This document shows, in pieces, positions 1 through 10,250 of a DNA stretch of 64,000 nt. The DNA is from SHVZ01 sp044223515. GTDB taxonomy: Bacteria > Pseudomonadota > Alphaproteobacteria > SHVZ01. Each line of letters starts with the position of its first letter. Position 1 is the first letter of the stretch. The notes beneath the pieces were generated by a model that was not told the origin of the DNA, did no database searches, and was given only the letters and a program-made list of their open reading frames with translations. The stretch is taken from contig JBGALV010000005.1 of assembly GCA_044223515.1 (NCBI GenBank), positions 25,653 through 89,652 of the forward strand. Reading direction: 5' to 3'. The translations under genes were made by a program, and so were the position numbers.

Positions 1-316
1 TCGCGACCGTGGCGCCGAAAGCGCCGGCGCCGAGAAGCGCGATCAGCGGCGCGATCGAGATGCCGAAGTTGCCGAGGGTCGCGATGATCACCATCGCCAG
101 GATCAGGATGCGGACGACGTTGGCCGCGAAGTTCGAGATCGTGGCGTCGAGCCTGTTGCGGGCGCCGAGCTTCACGACCAGGCCCGCGACCCATTGCGCG
201 ACCTTGAGACCGATCAGGAAGAAGACGATCGCGCCGATGATCTGGAAGCTGTAGGCGACGAGGAATCCACCGGCGACGTCGAACCACTTGTTGAGCGTGG
301 CGATCTGCTGGTCCAT
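1..316 (-). CDS. MscS-family mechanosensitive channel, N-terminal part (runs off the left edge)
   Basis: The reverse strand reads open from an ATG at 316 to the window edge (105 codons). The visible protein has a short amphipathic start, a hydrophobic segment at about residues 18-37, a second at 68-87, and then a Gly/Ala-rich stretch (LIALLGAGAFGATVA) typical of the pore-lining third helix of small-conductance mechanosensitive channels. Such channels sit in the inner membrane and release solutes on hypo-osmotic shock. The C-terminal beta and vestibule domains lie outside the window, so length and subfamily cannot be judged. It is the last visible gene of a same-strand series with the lipoprotein and SDR genes to its right. 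Confidence 0.8.
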   Translation of the reverse strand, partial: MDQQIATLNKWFDVAGGFLVAYSFQIIGAIVFFLIGLKVAQWVAGLVVKLGARNRLDATISNFAANVVRILILAMVIIATLGNFGISIAPLIALLGAGAFGATVA

Positions 317-418
317 GGGCGTACCGTCTGGTCCTTAACGGTATTCGGATACGCCGATTGTGACCGCGGCGCGCGCCGCGGTCCAGGCACCGTTATGCGA
401 CCGCGTGCAACCTAGCCG

Positions 419-973
419 TCAGATGTCCGGCCAGAAATCGCCGGGGCTGTTGTGGTTCTGGCCTGACGGAATGAACATCCGCATCATCGCCTGCTCGGCA
501 ATCTGGCGCACCACCGGGGCGTCCGGCCCTTCGGCCTTGGGCGCGACGGCGGCCATCGCCAGGATCGGCTGCGCCTCCTTGCAGAAGGCGACCACGGCGG
601 TCAGCCCGTCGGTCGGGGCCTTGGCGACCGGTCGGGAGGAATCGCATACCTCTCCCGCGCTCACGCCCGGAGCGGGCGAGAACTGGACGACGAGGCGGAA
701 GTCCGAGCGACCGGCCTGGGCCCGGTCGGTGGTGAACTGCACCTTGAATCCGACGCCGGTGGCGCTCGCCGCCTGGGCCAGCGACCGGGCGACGTCGCCC
801 GCAAACGGATTGTCGCGCACTTCGAGCAGCACCGGACCCGCGGCGGCAGCGTCCTGAAGATTCTCGCGAGCGACGGCCGAACTCTGCGGATACTCGTAGG
901 TCACGGTGCGGACCATGCCGGCGCAGCCGGAGAGGAGAACGGCGGTCGCGAAGACCGGGGCGATGAGGCGCAT
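419..973 (-). CDS. Putative lipoprotein, unknown function
   Basis: 184 residues. The N-terminus is a lipoprotein signal peptide: basic start, hydrophobic core and lipobox LSGC with the lipidated cysteine at residue 17, so the mature protein should be membrane-anchored. The rest is a soluble mixed-composition domain with a conserved-looking tract (VLLEVRDNPFAGDVARSL) and two further cysteines. I do not recognise a named family. It lies between an SDR dehydrogenase (35 bp upstream) and the MscS channel (about 100 bp downstream), all on the minus strand, so co-transcription is possible. Confidence 0.75.
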   Translation of the reverse strand: MRLIAPVFATAVLLSGCAGMVRTVTYEYPQSSAVARENLQDAAAAGPVLLEVRDNPFAGDVARSLAQAASATGVGFKVQFTTDRAQAGRSDFRLVVQFSPAPGVSAGEVCDSSRPVAKAPTDGLTAVVAFCKEAQPILAMAAVAPKAEGPDAPVVRQIAEQAMMRMFIPSGQNHNSPGDFWPDI

Positions 974-1007
974 GGCGTTGTCCGCTCCAGGCTGGGATGG
1001 CGCCAGT

Positions 1008-1748
1008 CTACATCACGAGGCCGCCGTCGACGATGAAGGCCTGGCCGGTGGCGAAGGCGGCCTCGTCGGAGGCCAGGTAGACGGCGAGGGCGGCGATCTC
1101 CTCGGCGGTGCCGAGGCGTCCCATGGGCTGGCGGGCGATGAAGGCCTTCCGGGCCGCGACCGCGTCGGCATTGGCGTTGATGCGGTCGTCGAGCGACGGG
1201 GTCTGGATCGTGCCCGGGCAGATCGCGGAGCAGCGGATGCCCTTGGAGACGTAGTCGGCGGCCACCGACTTGGTGAGGCCGATCACCGCGGCCTTGGACA
1301 TGCCGTAGACGAAGCGGTTGGGCACGCCCTTAACCGACGAGGCGACGGACGCCATGTTGATGATCGTGCCGCCGCTCTTCGCCAGCATCGCCGGCAGGAA
1401 CGCCTTGATCATCCGGTACATCGAGCGGACGTTGAGATTGACCGCCTGGTCGAAGTCCTTCTCCGAGGCTTCCAGGATGGAGCCGTTGTGCACCATGCCG
1501 GCGACATTGAAGAGCACGTCAACCGCGCCGACCGACTTCGCATAGGCCTCGACCGCCGCAGGGTCGGTGACGTCCAGCTTCTTGAGGGAGACGCCCTTCA
1601 GCTTCTCCAGGCCGGCGAGCTTCGCCTCGTCGACGTCGGAGGCGTGCACGGTCGCACCCTCGCGCTGGAAGGCCTCGACCGAGGATCGGCCCATGCCCTG
1701 GCCGGCGGCGGTGATGACGCAGATCTTGCCTTGAAGGCGGCCGCTCAT
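1008..1748 (-). CDS. SDR-family NAD-dependent dehydrogenase (2-keto-3-deoxy-L-fuconate dehydrogenase / DHRS6-like)
   Basis: 246 residues, the normal size for a classical short-chain dehydrogenase. The Rossmann glycine motif TAAGQGMGR is at about 13-21, an acidic residue after strand 2 (D38/D40) favours NAD, NVAG starts at 81, the catalytic Ser is at about 134, and Tyr148-x3-Lys152 (YGMSK) completes the active site. The TAAGQGxG variant and the ending VDGGLVM resemble the DHRS6 / 2-keto-3-deoxy-L-fuconate dehydrogenase group. That would fit the divergently transcribed UxaA-family dehydratase 93 bp away, which handles sugar acids. The substrate is inferred from context and not shown. Confidence 0.82.
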   Translation of the reverse strand: MSGRLQGKICVITAAGQGMGRSSVEAFQREGATVHASDVDEAKLAGLEKLKGVSLKKLDVTDPAAVEAYAKSVGAVDVLFNVAGMVHNGSILEASEKDFDQAVNLNVRSMYRMIKAFLPAMLAKSGGTIINMASVASSVKGVPNRFVYGMSKAAVIGLTKSVAADYVSKGIRCSAICPGTIQTPSLDDRINANADAVAARKAFIARQPMGRLGTAEEIAALAVYLASDEAAFATGQAFIVDGGLVM

Positions 1749-1841
1749 GACTCAAGCTCCGAATTGGAAAGGCGGGTGATGGGCCGCTACACTAGGGAGA
1801 GCTTCCGAGGCCGCCAAGGCCTCTCCGCCCAAGGATGAAAG

Positions 1842-3365
1842 ATGACCCAGCCGACCCTCACCATCCGGCTCAATCCGGCCGACACCGTCGTCGTCGCCCG
1901 TGCCGACATCCTGCCGGGAACCAGCATCCCGGGCGAGAACGTGGTCGCCAAGGGGCATATCCCGGCGGGCCACAAGATCTCGACCCATCAGGTGGCGGAG
2001 GGCGAGCCGGTTCGCCGCTACGGCCAGATCATCGGCTTCGCCAGCCGTCCGATCGCCGTCGGTGACCACGTGCACACCCACAACTGCGCCTTCCAGATGT
2101 TCGAGCGGCAGTACGAGTTTTGCGTGGAGTCGACGCCGACGCCCTACGCGACCGGCGCCGCCCAGGCGACCTTCCAGGGCATCAAGCGCAAGGACGGCCG
2201 CGTCGGCACGCGGAACTACATCGGCATCCTGACCTCCGTGAACTGCTCGGCCCATGTGGCGAAGCTCGTCGCCCGGAAGGCCGAATCGCTGCTCGAGCAG
2301 TACCCCAACGTCGACGGCGTCGTGGCGCTGACCCATGGCCTCGGCTGCGGCATGGCGGCGGAAGGCGACGGCATGGACGTGCTCCGCCGGACGATCGCGG
2401 GATACGCCGTGCATGCGAATTTCGGCGGCATCCTGATCATCGGGCTCGGCTGCGAGGCGAACCAGATTGGCGGCCTGATGCGCGCCCATAATCTCCAGGA
2501 CGGTGCCTTCCTGCACACGATGACGATCCAGGAGTCGGGCGGCTCGACCGTGACGATCAACAAGGCGCTGGCGGCGATCCGCGAGATGCTGCCGGTGATC
2601 AACGACGTCAGGCGCGAGGCGGCGCCGGCATCGCACATCACCATCGGGCTGCAGTGCGGCGGTTCCGACGGCTATTCCGGCATCTCGGCCAACCCGGCGC
2701 TGGGGGCCGCCTCCGACCTCCTGGTGAAGCACGGCGGCTCGGTGATGCTGTCGGAGACGCCGGAGACCTACGGCGCCGAGCACGTGCTGGTGCGTCGCGC
2801 CCAGAGCCCCGAGGTCGGCCAGAAGCTCGTCGACCTCATGCGCTGGTGGGAGGACTACACCGCCAAGAACAACGGCTCGATGGACAACAATCCCTCGCCC
2901 GGCAACAAGGCGGGCGGCCTCACGACGATCCTCGAGAAGGCGCTGGGTGCCGCGACCAAGGGCGGCACCACCAACCTGGTCGACGTGCTGCAATACGCGG
3001 CGCCGCTGAAGCATCGTGGCTTCAACTTCATGGATTCGCCCGGCTACGATCCGGTCTCGGCGACCGGGCAGGTGGCGTCCGGCGCCAACATGATCTGCTT
3101 CACCACGGGCCGCGGCTCGGTGTTCGGCTGCAAGCCGGCACCGTCGATCAAGCTCGCGACCAACTCGATGCTGTTCAAGCGCATGCCCGACGACATGGAC
3201 ATCAATTGCGGCACGATCATCGAGGGCTCGGAGACGGTCCAGGCCTGCGGCGAACGGATCTTCAAGCTGATCCTCGACACCGCGTCGGGCAAGAAGACCA
3301 AGAGCGAAGAGATGGGCTTCGGCGAGGACGAGTTCCAGCCGTGGTCGATCGGCGCGGTGATGTGA
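1842..3365 (+). CDS. UxaA-family sugar-acid dehydratase (altronate/galactarate dehydratase type)
   Basis: 507 residues, matching full-length altronate dehydratase. The N-terminal 90 residues form the SAF-like domain ending in HTHNCAFQ. The large C-terminal domain carries the conserved stretches GRVGTRNYIGI, THGLGCGM, QESGGSTV, CGGSDGYSG and TTGRGSVFGCKP. Members remove water from aldonic or aldaric acids to give 2-keto-3-deoxy acids and need a divalent metal. The gene is followed after 17 bp by a D-2-hydroxyacid dehydrogenase and is divergent from an SDR dehydrogenase, so it probably belongs to a sugar-acid degradation route. The exact substrate (altronate, galactarate, L-fuconate or similar) cannot be read from the sequence. 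Confidence 0.88.
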   Translation: MTQPTLTIRLNPADTVVVARADILPGTSIPGENVVAKGHIPAGHKISTHQVAEGEPVRRYGQIIGFASRPIAVGDHVHTHNCAFQMFERQYEFCVESTPTPYATGAAQATFQGIKRKDGRVGTRNYIGILTSVNCSAHVAKLVARKAESLLEQYPNVDGVVALTHGLGCGMAAEGDGMDVLRRTIAGYAVHANFGGILIIGLGCEANQIGGLMRAHNLQDGAFLHTMTIQESGGSTVTINKALAAIREMLPVINDVRREAAPASHITIGLQCGGSDGYSGISANPALGAASDLLVKHGGSVMLSETPETYGAEHVLVRRAQSPEVGQKLVDLMRWWEDYTAKNNGSMDNNPSPGNKAGGLTTILEKALGAATKGGTTNLVDVLQYAAPLKHRGFNFMDSPGYDPVSATGQVASGANMICFTTGRGSVFGCKPAPSIKLATNSMLFKRMPDDMDINCGTIIEGSETVQACGERIFKLILDTASGKKTKSEEMGFGEDEFQPWSIGAVM

Positions 3366-3382
3366 GGAGCTTCCGAGTCCCC

Positions 3383-4339
3383 ATGACGTCCAAGCCCCCC
3401 GTGCTGCAGAACGGCCCGGTCTCCTATTCCGGGACGATGACGAAGCTCGACGAGCTGTTCACCGCGCATAAGCTCTGGCTGGCGCCGGACAAGCTGGCGT
3501 TGGCGAGAAAAATCGCGCCTGAGATCACCTGCGCCTTCACCTCCGGCCACGATCCGATCGCGCCCGAGATCCTGGACGCGCTGCCCAACCTGAAGCTGGT
3601 CGCCTGCTTCGGCGTCGGCGTCGACGGCGTCAACGTGGGCGAGCTGACCAAGCGCGGCATCGCCGTGACCAACACGCCCGATGTGCTGACCGAGGAGGTC
3701 GCTGACCTCGGCTTGGGATTGCTGCTCGCGACCACGCGCCAGATGGTCAAGGGTGACCGCTACGTCCGCTCGGGCGAGTGGGTGAAGCGCGGCAACATGG
3801 AGATGACCTGGTCGCTGACCGGCGGCAAGACCATCGGCATCATCGGCCTCGGCCGCATCGGCAAGGCGATCGCCAAGCGCTGCGAAGCCTTCAACTTGAC
3901 CGTCGCTTATCACGGCCGCTCGAAGCAGGCGGACGTCTCGTACAAGTACTACGCCGACCCGGTCGAGCTCGCGCGCGACTCGGATTTCCTGATGATCGTG
4001 ACGCCGGGCGGGCCGGGTACCAAGCACCTGGTCGACGCCAAGGTGATCGAGGCGCTGGGGCCGACCGGCATCCTGATCAACATCTCGCGCGGCTCGGTGG
4101 TCGACCAGGCGGCACTCGTGAAGGCGCTCAAGGAGAAGAAGATCGCCGCCGCCGGCCTAGACGTGTTCGAGGTCGAGCCCTGCGTTCCCGAAGGCCTCGT
4201 GGACATGCCGGACAATGTCGTGCTGCAGCCGCACCAGGCCTCCGCCACGCACGAGACCCGCGGCGCCATGGGCGACCTGATGATCGCCAACGTCCAGGCC
4301 TTCCTCGCCGGAAAGCCCCTGCTGTCCCGGGTGAACTAG
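3383..4339 (+). CDS. D-2-hydroxyacid dehydrogenase (NAD(P)-dependent)
   Basis: 318 residues from the ATG at 3383; an upstream in-frame extension overlaps the dehydratase and is rejected. The NAD-binding motif GLGRIG is at about 155-160. The catalytic triad is visible as Arg236 (SRGSVV), Glu265 (FEVEP) and His284 (QPHQAS). The family interconverts 2-keto acids and D-2-hydroxyacids; glyoxylate/hydroxypyruvate reductases are the closest in length and motif spacing. It follows the UxaA-type dehydratase in the same direction and may reduce a product of that pathway. Its stop lies 6 bp before the stop of the convergent methyltransferase. Confidence 0.88.
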   Translation: MTSKPPVLQNGPVSYSGTMTKLDELFTAHKLWLAPDKLALARKIAPEITCAFTSGHDPIAPEILDALPNLKLVACFGVGVDGVNVGELTKRGIAVTNTPDVLTEEVADLGLGLLLATTRQMVKGDRYVRSGEWVKRGNMEMTWSLTGGKTIGIIGLGRIGKAIAKRCEAFNLTVAYHGRSKQADVSYKYYADPVELARDSDFLMIVTPGGPGTKHLVDAKVIEALGPTGILINISRGSVVDQAALVKALKEKKIAAAGLDVFEVEPCVPEGLVDMPDNVVLQPHQASATHETRGAMGDLMIANVQAFLAGKPLLSRVN

Positions 4340-4345
4340 CGGCGG

Positions 4346-5140
4346 TTACGGTTTCCGGCCGATGAAGTAGATGGCGTCGCCGGTGTCGGTCATCTTGGCG
4401 TCGCCGAGCGTCTTTGTTTCGCGCGAGAAGACCGTGACGAACCGGCCGAGGAAGGCGTCGACCAGCTTGCGATCGGGCCTGAGCGGGTGTCCGGTGTCGT
4501 AGCTCGTCGCGATTCCGGCGGCGATCTCGCTGTGATCGAAATATTTGTCGTGGAAGATGAAGACGCCGCCCGGGACCAGCAGGTTCCAGACGTTGTCGAA
4601 GATCTTCCGCACGTCGAAGCAATGCTCGATCACGTTGATCAGGATCACGAGGTCGTACTTGGTCTCGACCTGCATGTCCTCGATCGGCATCGCATGCAGC
4701 TTCGCGACCGGTTCCGTGTTGCCGTCGAGACGCCGAAGCTTCATGCCTGCGTACGCGCAGTTGGGCAGCTCGAGGTAACTCTCGATCAATGGATCGAGCA
4801 GCTCGATCGTCTCGACCTTCAAGGTCGAAACCGCCACGCGCATGTTCGAGAACGGGCCGCAGCCGAGCTCGATGCCGCGCTTGAACGGCTGGTCGCGCAG
4901 CATGAACAGGTAGTCGAAAAGGGCGTAGTGGTGCGTATTGCGATCTTCGATGGCACCACGCCAGAGATTCAGCCAGCCGTTGGCTTCCGCATCCTGAGCC
5001 AGTTCCCAACGCTCGCGGGGGACCGCGACGACGCCGCTGTCCTTCGACAAGTAGGCGGCGTCGTTCTCGGCCATCAGGCGCAGTCGCGCCTGCTCGCCGG
5101 TCAGGGTCGTGAAGTCGCGCGTGACGAATTCGTAGGCCAT
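4346..5140 (-). CDS. Class I SAM-dependent methyltransferase, substrate unknown
   Basis: 264 residues. After about 90 residues of mostly helical sequence comes the SAM-binding motif ELGCGPFSN (91-99), then an acidic strand end (IELLDP) and the post-motif LINVIEHCFD, a layout common among small-molecule and lipid methyltransferases. A good Shine-Dalgarno (AGGAG) precedes the ATG. It is the third gene of the minus-strand run glpD, denD-like, methyltransferase, with only 9 bp to the preceding gene, so it is very probably co-transcribed with them. No known tetronate or glycerol pathway needs this step, which makes the pairing odd. Fold assignment is confident and function is open. Confidence 0.82.
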   Translation of the reverse strand: MAYEFVTRDFTTLTGEQARLRLMAENDAAYLSKDSGVVAVPRERWELAQDAEANGWLNLWRGAIEDRNTHHYALFDYLFMLRDQPFKRGIELGCGPFSNMRVAVSTLKVETIELLDPLIESYLELPNCAYAGMKLRRLDGNTEPVAKLHAMPIEDMQVETKYDLVILINVIEHCFDVRKIFDNVWNLLVPGGVFIFHDKYFDHSEIAAGIATSYDTGHPLRPDRKLVDAFLGRFVTVFSRETKTLGDAKMTDTGDAIYFIGRKP

Positions 5141-5149
5141 GGGAGTCTC

Positions 5150-6130
5150 CTACGCGGCTTTTACCATGTCCTCGTCGATGAAGGCCTTGATGATCTCGTC
5201 GATGTTGGTGTCGGCCTTGAATCCGAGTCGCTTCGCCTTGTCCCAGCCGACCGTGCCGGGCCAGGTCGCGACGATCTTCTGGATCATGGGATCCGGCACC
5301 CAGTCGATGCGGCTGACGGGTTCGGGTCCTGCCAGCTTTTCCATCGCCTTCACGATCTCGTCGATCGAGTAGGTAATGGCGGGCAGGTTGCACGACCGCC
5401 ACGGACCCCAGGCCTCGCCCGGCAGCTCGTGCGCGTGGATGAAGGCGTCGATCGTGCGGCGCGGCGACAGGAACGCCATCTTGACGTCGCGGGTCACCGG
5501 GCAGACGGCGCGCGTGCCCTGCAGCGGATCGCGGACGATCGAGGAGGCGAAGGTCGAGGCCGCCTTGTTGGGCTTGCCGGGGCGGACGAAGATCGTCGGC
5601 AGCTTCAGCGAGCGGCCGTCGATGAAGCCCTTGCGGGAGTAGTCGTTGACCAGCAGCTCGCCGATCGTCTTCTGCACGCCGTAGCTGGTCTGCGGCGTCT
5701 GCGGCGTCGCGTCGTCGATCGACTTGTTGAACTCGCCGCCATACGTGGCGAGGCTCGAGGTGAAGACGATGCGCGGCGCGTGCGGCAGCTTGCGCATCGT
5801 GTCGAGCACGGCGAGCGTGCCGTCGAGGTTCACGTGATAGCCCAGGTCGAAATCCGCCTCGGCGCCGGCGCTGACGACGCCCGCCAGATGGAAGACGCTG
5901 TCGGTTTCCTCGTCGATGAGCCGGCTCATCAGCGCCTTGTCGGCGACGTCGCCGGTCGCGGTCGAGAAACGCTTGTCCTTCGGCGCCTCGGGCTCGACCA
6001 CGTCGAACAGGGTCACCTTGGTGATCGCCTCGGGCTTTCCGGAGCGCCCCGTGAGCGTGACGTTGCCGGCGAGCCGGTGCGAGAGCTTCTTGCCGAGAAA
6101 GCCGGCGGCGCCGGTGATGACGACCTTCAT
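5150..6130 (-). CDS. denD: D-erythronate dehydrogenase-like NAD-dependent epimerase/dehydratase (DenD family)
   Basis: 326 residues. Extended SDR fold: the NAD motif TGAAGFLG is at about 6-13, and the catalytic SS and YGVQK (Tyr150, Lys154) follow in order. The overall sequence, including KLPTIFVRPGKPN and the ending on a helical tail, resembles DenD, which oxidises D-erythronate to 2-oxo-tetronate. The start ATG overlaps the glpD stop as ATGA, so the two are probably translationally coupled. No OtnK, OtnC or OtnI partners are visible, so the assignment to tetronate metabolism rests on the family resemblance only. Confidence 0.8.
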   Translation of the reverse strand: MKVVITGAAGFLGKKLSHRLAGNVTLTGRSGKPEAITKVTLFDVVEPEAPKDKRFSTATGDVADKALMSRLIDEETDSVFHLAGVVSAGAEADFDLGYHVNLDGTLAVLDTMRKLPHAPRIVFTSSLATYGGEFNKSIDDATPQTPQTSYGVQKTIGELLVNDYSRKGFIDGRSLKLPTIFVRPGKPNKAASTFASSIVRDPLQGTRAVCPVTRDVKMAFLSPRRTIDAFIHAHELPGEAWGPWRSCNLPAITYSIDEIVKAMEKLAGPEPVSRIDWVPDPMIQKIVATWPGTVGWDKAKRLGFKADTNIDEIIKAFIDEDMVKAA

Positions 6131-7641
6131 GAACTTCTCCTCATAAACCAGTCGGCGATGCCGGTCTTCGCCTCGGCCGAAAGATGCAGGCCGAGCTTGG
6201 ATCTGCGCCACAATACGTCGTCCGGCATCCTCGCCCATTCGCGCTCGACCAGGTAGGCGAGTTCGCGCTCGGTGAAACCGAGGCCGAAGTCGCGGCCTAG
6301 ATCCCCGGCCGACCTGGCGTCGCCGACCAGGCGGTCGACCTCTGTCCCGTAAGCGCGGGCCAGGCGGTGCGGATTGGCAAGCCATGGCAGGCGCCGCTGA
6401 AGGTCGGCGAGGAAGGCCTCGAAATCGGCGTTCGGCATGGCTCCGCCTGGGAGCGGCGCGTTTGCCGTCCAGGCGCGCTCGCCGCGGCGGAGATGCGGAA
6501 GGAGCCGATCGAGCGCGTGCTCGGCGAGCTTTCGGAAGGTCGTGATCTTGCCGCCGAAGACCGACAGCAGCGGCGTGCCGCCGGTCGAGTCCAGGTCGAG
6601 ATCGAAGGCGTAGTCGCGCGTCACCTGGGACGCCTCGACGTCGGCGTCGTCATGCAGGGGCCGCACGCCGGCATAGGTCCAGATCACGTCCTCGGGGGCC
6701 ACGCGCGTCCGGAAGTGACGGGTGACGACGTCACAGAGATAGGTGGTCTCCTCGGGCGAGATCGCGACCGCGGCCGGGTCGCCTGTGAACGGCTCGTCGG
6801 TCGTGCCGATCAGGCTGAAGCGGCCCTCGTAGGGCAGCACGAAGACGATGCGGCGGTCCTCGTTCTGGAGGATGTAGGCCTGTTCGCCGTCATGGATCCG
6901 GGGAACGACGATGTGGCTGCCCTTGATCAGCCGCACGCGTTTCGGGCTGTTGGTACGCACGACCTGGCCCAGAACGTCGTTGACCCAGGGGCCGGCGGCG
7001 TTGACCAGCGCGCGCGCCTGGACCTCGGTCGTCGTCCCGGCCTCGTCGGCGAGGCGGACATGCCAGGCGCCGCCCTCGCGCCTCGCCTCGACGCAGCGCG
7101 TGCGCGTCCGGATCTCGGCACCGCGATCGGCGGCGTCTCGGGCGTTCAGCACCACCAGCCGCGCGTCATCGACCCAGCAGTCGGCATAGACGAAGGCGCG
7201 CGCGATATCGGAGGCGAGCGGCTTTCCGAAGGGATGGGCATGGGCGTCGATCCCATACGACCCCGGCAGGCGCTCGCGGCCGCCGAGATGGTCGTAGAGG
7301 AAGAGGCCCGTTCGGATCATCCAGGCGGGCCTGAGGTGCGGCCGGTGCGGCAGCACGAAGGACAGCGGCCTGACCAGGTGCGGCGCCAGCCTCAGCAGCA
7401 CCTCGCGCTCGATCAGCGCTTCCCGGACCAGCCGGAACTCGTACTGCTCGAGGTACCGGAGCCCGCCATGGATCAGCTTGGAGGAGGCGGAGGACGTCGC
7501 CGAGGCGAGGTCGCGAGCCTCGACCACCAGGCATTTGAGGCCGCGACCTTGCGCGTCGCGGGCGATGCCCACGCCGTTGATGCCGCCGCCGATGACCAGA
7601 AGGTCGTACACCCGTTGCCCCGAAAAGAAAGCGCGCAGCAT
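6127..7641 (-). CDS. glpD: Glycerol-3-phosphate dehydrogenase, FAD-dependent (aerobic)
   Basis: About 504 residues. The FAD-binding motif VIGGGINGVGIARDAQGRG stands at the N-terminus, followed by typical GlpD stretches (SSKLIHGGLRYLEQ, ALVNAAGPWV, GVRPLHDD, SVFGGKITTFRKLAE). It oxidises sn-glycerol-3-phosphate to dihydroxyacetone phosphate at the inner membrane and feeds electrons to quinone. The start is uncertain: ATG 7641 is used here; ATG 7665 adds eight residues, and GTG 7611 puts the FAD motif right at the start, as in Escherichia coli GlpD. Glycerol kinase is transcribed divergently 39 bp away. The stop overlaps the next gene (ATGA). Confidence 0.92.
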   Translation of the reverse strand: MLRAFFSGQRVYDLLVIGGGINGVGIARDAQGRGLKCLVVEARDLASATSSASSKLIHGGLRYLEQYEFRLVREALIEREVLLRLAPHLVRPLSFVLPHRPHLRPAWMIRTGLFLYDHLGGRERLPGSYGIDAHAHPFGKPLASDIARAFVYADCWVDDARLVVLNARDAADRGAEIRTRTRCVEARREGGAWHVRLADEAGTTTEVQARALVNAAGPWVNDVLGQVVRTNSPKRVRLIKGSHIVVPRIHDGEQAYILQNEDRRIVFVLPYEGRFSLIGTTDEPFTGDPAAVAISPEETTYLCDVVTRHFRTRVAPEDVIWTYAGVRPLHDDADVEASQVTRDYAFDLDLDSTGGTPLLSVFGGKITTFRKLAEHALDRLLPHLRRGERAWTANAPLPGGAMPNADFEAFLADLQRRLPWLANPHRLARAYGTEVDRLVGDARSAGDLGRDFGLGFTERELAYLVEREWARMPDDVLWRRSKLGLHLSAEAKTGIADWFMRRSS

Positions 7642-7680
7642 AATCGCCCGTAACGAAAATGCCATGCTGAGGAGACGTGG

Positions 7681-9164
<1,484 letters not shown>

Positions 9165-9168
<4 letters not shown>

Positions 9169-9719
9169 GCAAGGCTTTCACCAAGGAAAACGACAGCGCC
9201 GAGGACGACGAGCTCGAAGGTGCGGAGCCGCTGCCGGCGGGCGTGAAGAACTACATCACGCCGGATGGCCTCCTGCGGCTGCAGGACGAGTTCCGGCAGC
9301 TCAAGCAGGTCGAACGGCCGAAGGTGGTCGAGATCGTCTCGTGGGCCGCGGGCAACGGCGACCGATCGGAGAACGGCGACTATCTCTACGGCAAGAAGCG
9401 CCTGCGCGAGATCGACAGGCGGCTGCGCTTCCTCACCAAGCGCCTGGAGGTCGCGGAGGTGGTCGATCCCGCGCGCCAGACGAATCGGTCGCAGGTGTTC
9501 TTCGGCGCCACCGTCACCTATGCCGACTCGAAGGCCCGCGAGCGCACGGTCCGGATCGTCGGCGTCGACGAGGTGCGTCACGACCTGGGCGAGATCAGCT
9601 GGCTCTCGCCGGTGGCGCGTGCGCTCCTGAAGGCGCGGGTAGGGGACTCGGTCGAAGTCCGGACCCCGACCGGGCTCGAGCCGATCGAGATCGTCCGGAT
9701 CAATTATGACAATGCTTGA
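9165..9719 (+). CDS. greB: Transcript cleavage factor GreB
   Basis: 184 residues from a TTG start at 9165 that overlaps the glpK stop (TTGA), preceded by AGGAG six bases upstream. GreA/GreB factors enter the RNA polymerase secondary channel and stimulate cleavage of backtracked RNA. The N-terminal coiled coil carries the acidic tip GDRSENGDYLYGKKRLREID, and the C-terminal FKBP-like domain follows (VFFGATVTYAD, GDSVEVRTPTGLEPIEIVRI). An extra acidic N-terminal extension of about 25 residues (NDSAEDDELEGAE) precedes the core. KKRLREID and the sequence as a whole fit GreB better than GreA. Confidence 0.88.
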
Positions 9720-9876
9720 CCCTTTGGGAAGGTTTAGGTCTTGCGCAAGTGCCTCGGGTGATATCTTCTGGGCGGGATATTACTGCGGACTGTGGTCTGA
9801 GGCCGAAATCCCGGGCGCTCCAAAGTAAAGTCCGCTGCAGAGCAAGCAGCGCTAGTCCCTCGATCCGGAGTCAGCC

Positions 9877-10086
9877 ATGCCGACCGGCACAGTCAAGTGG
9901 TTCAACAGCACCAAGGGTTACGGTTTCATCCAGCCTGAGGGCGGTGGAGCCGACGTTTTCGTCCACATTTCGGCCGTCGAGCGCGCCGGCCTGCGGACCC
10001 TCAACGAAGGCCAGAAGGTCTCGTTCGAGGTCCAGCAGGACCCGAAGCGCGGCAAGTCGTCCGCCGAAAACCTCAAGGCCGTCTGA
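9877..10086 (+). CDS. Cold-shock protein (CspA family)
   Basis: 69 residues, a single cold-shock domain. It starts with TGTVKWFNSTKGYGFI and holds RNP1 (KGYGFIQP) and RNP2 (VFVHIS), the single-stranded nucleic-acid binding surface. Such proteins act as RNA chaperones or antiterminators. The gene stands alone between greB and an unknown gene, with a leader of about 155 bp upstream, long enough for a structured 5' UTR as seen for other csp genes, and a strong hairpin directly downstream. Confidence 0.95.
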   Translation: MPTGTVKWFNSTKGYGFIQPEGGGADVFVHISAVERAGLRTLNEGQKVSFEVQQDPKRGKSSAENLKAV

Positions 10087-10100
10087 ACGGGCGTACCGAA

Positions 10101-10126
10101 GCGAAGCCGCGTCCGCGCGGCTTCGC
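10101..10126 (+). terminator. Hairpin after the cold-shock gene
   Basis: A perfect 11-bp GC-rich stem (GCGAAGCCGCG pairing with CGCGGCTTCGC) with a TCCG loop begins 14 bp after the csp stop. There is no clear T-run after it, so it is either a weak intrinsic terminator or a 3'-end stabilising hairpin. Confidence 0.6.
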
Positions 10127-10221
10127 CTCCACCCTTCGGTGGATGGAATTCCGCCCCGCACGAGGCGAGAATTCATTGCCTGGAGAATTTCCAGGTACCT
10201 AAATCGTGTAAAATCAATCTT

Positions 10222-10250
10222 TTGAAGACATTTTGTTAAATTACTTTATT
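10222..10250 (+). promoter_or_regulatory. Candidate promoter in an AT-rich leader
   Basis: In a clearly AT-rich stretch (about 10180-10270) TTGAAG (10222-10227) is followed by a 17-base spacer and TTTATT (10245-10250). Further down there is a near-consensus CtrA-type pair (TTAG at 10258-10261 and TTAA at 10269-10272, seven bases between) and a short inverted repeat CCAGTG/CACTGG (10275-10280, 10287-10292). The downstream gene starts at 10329 after an AAGGAGG-type ribosome site. Confidence 0.4.
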
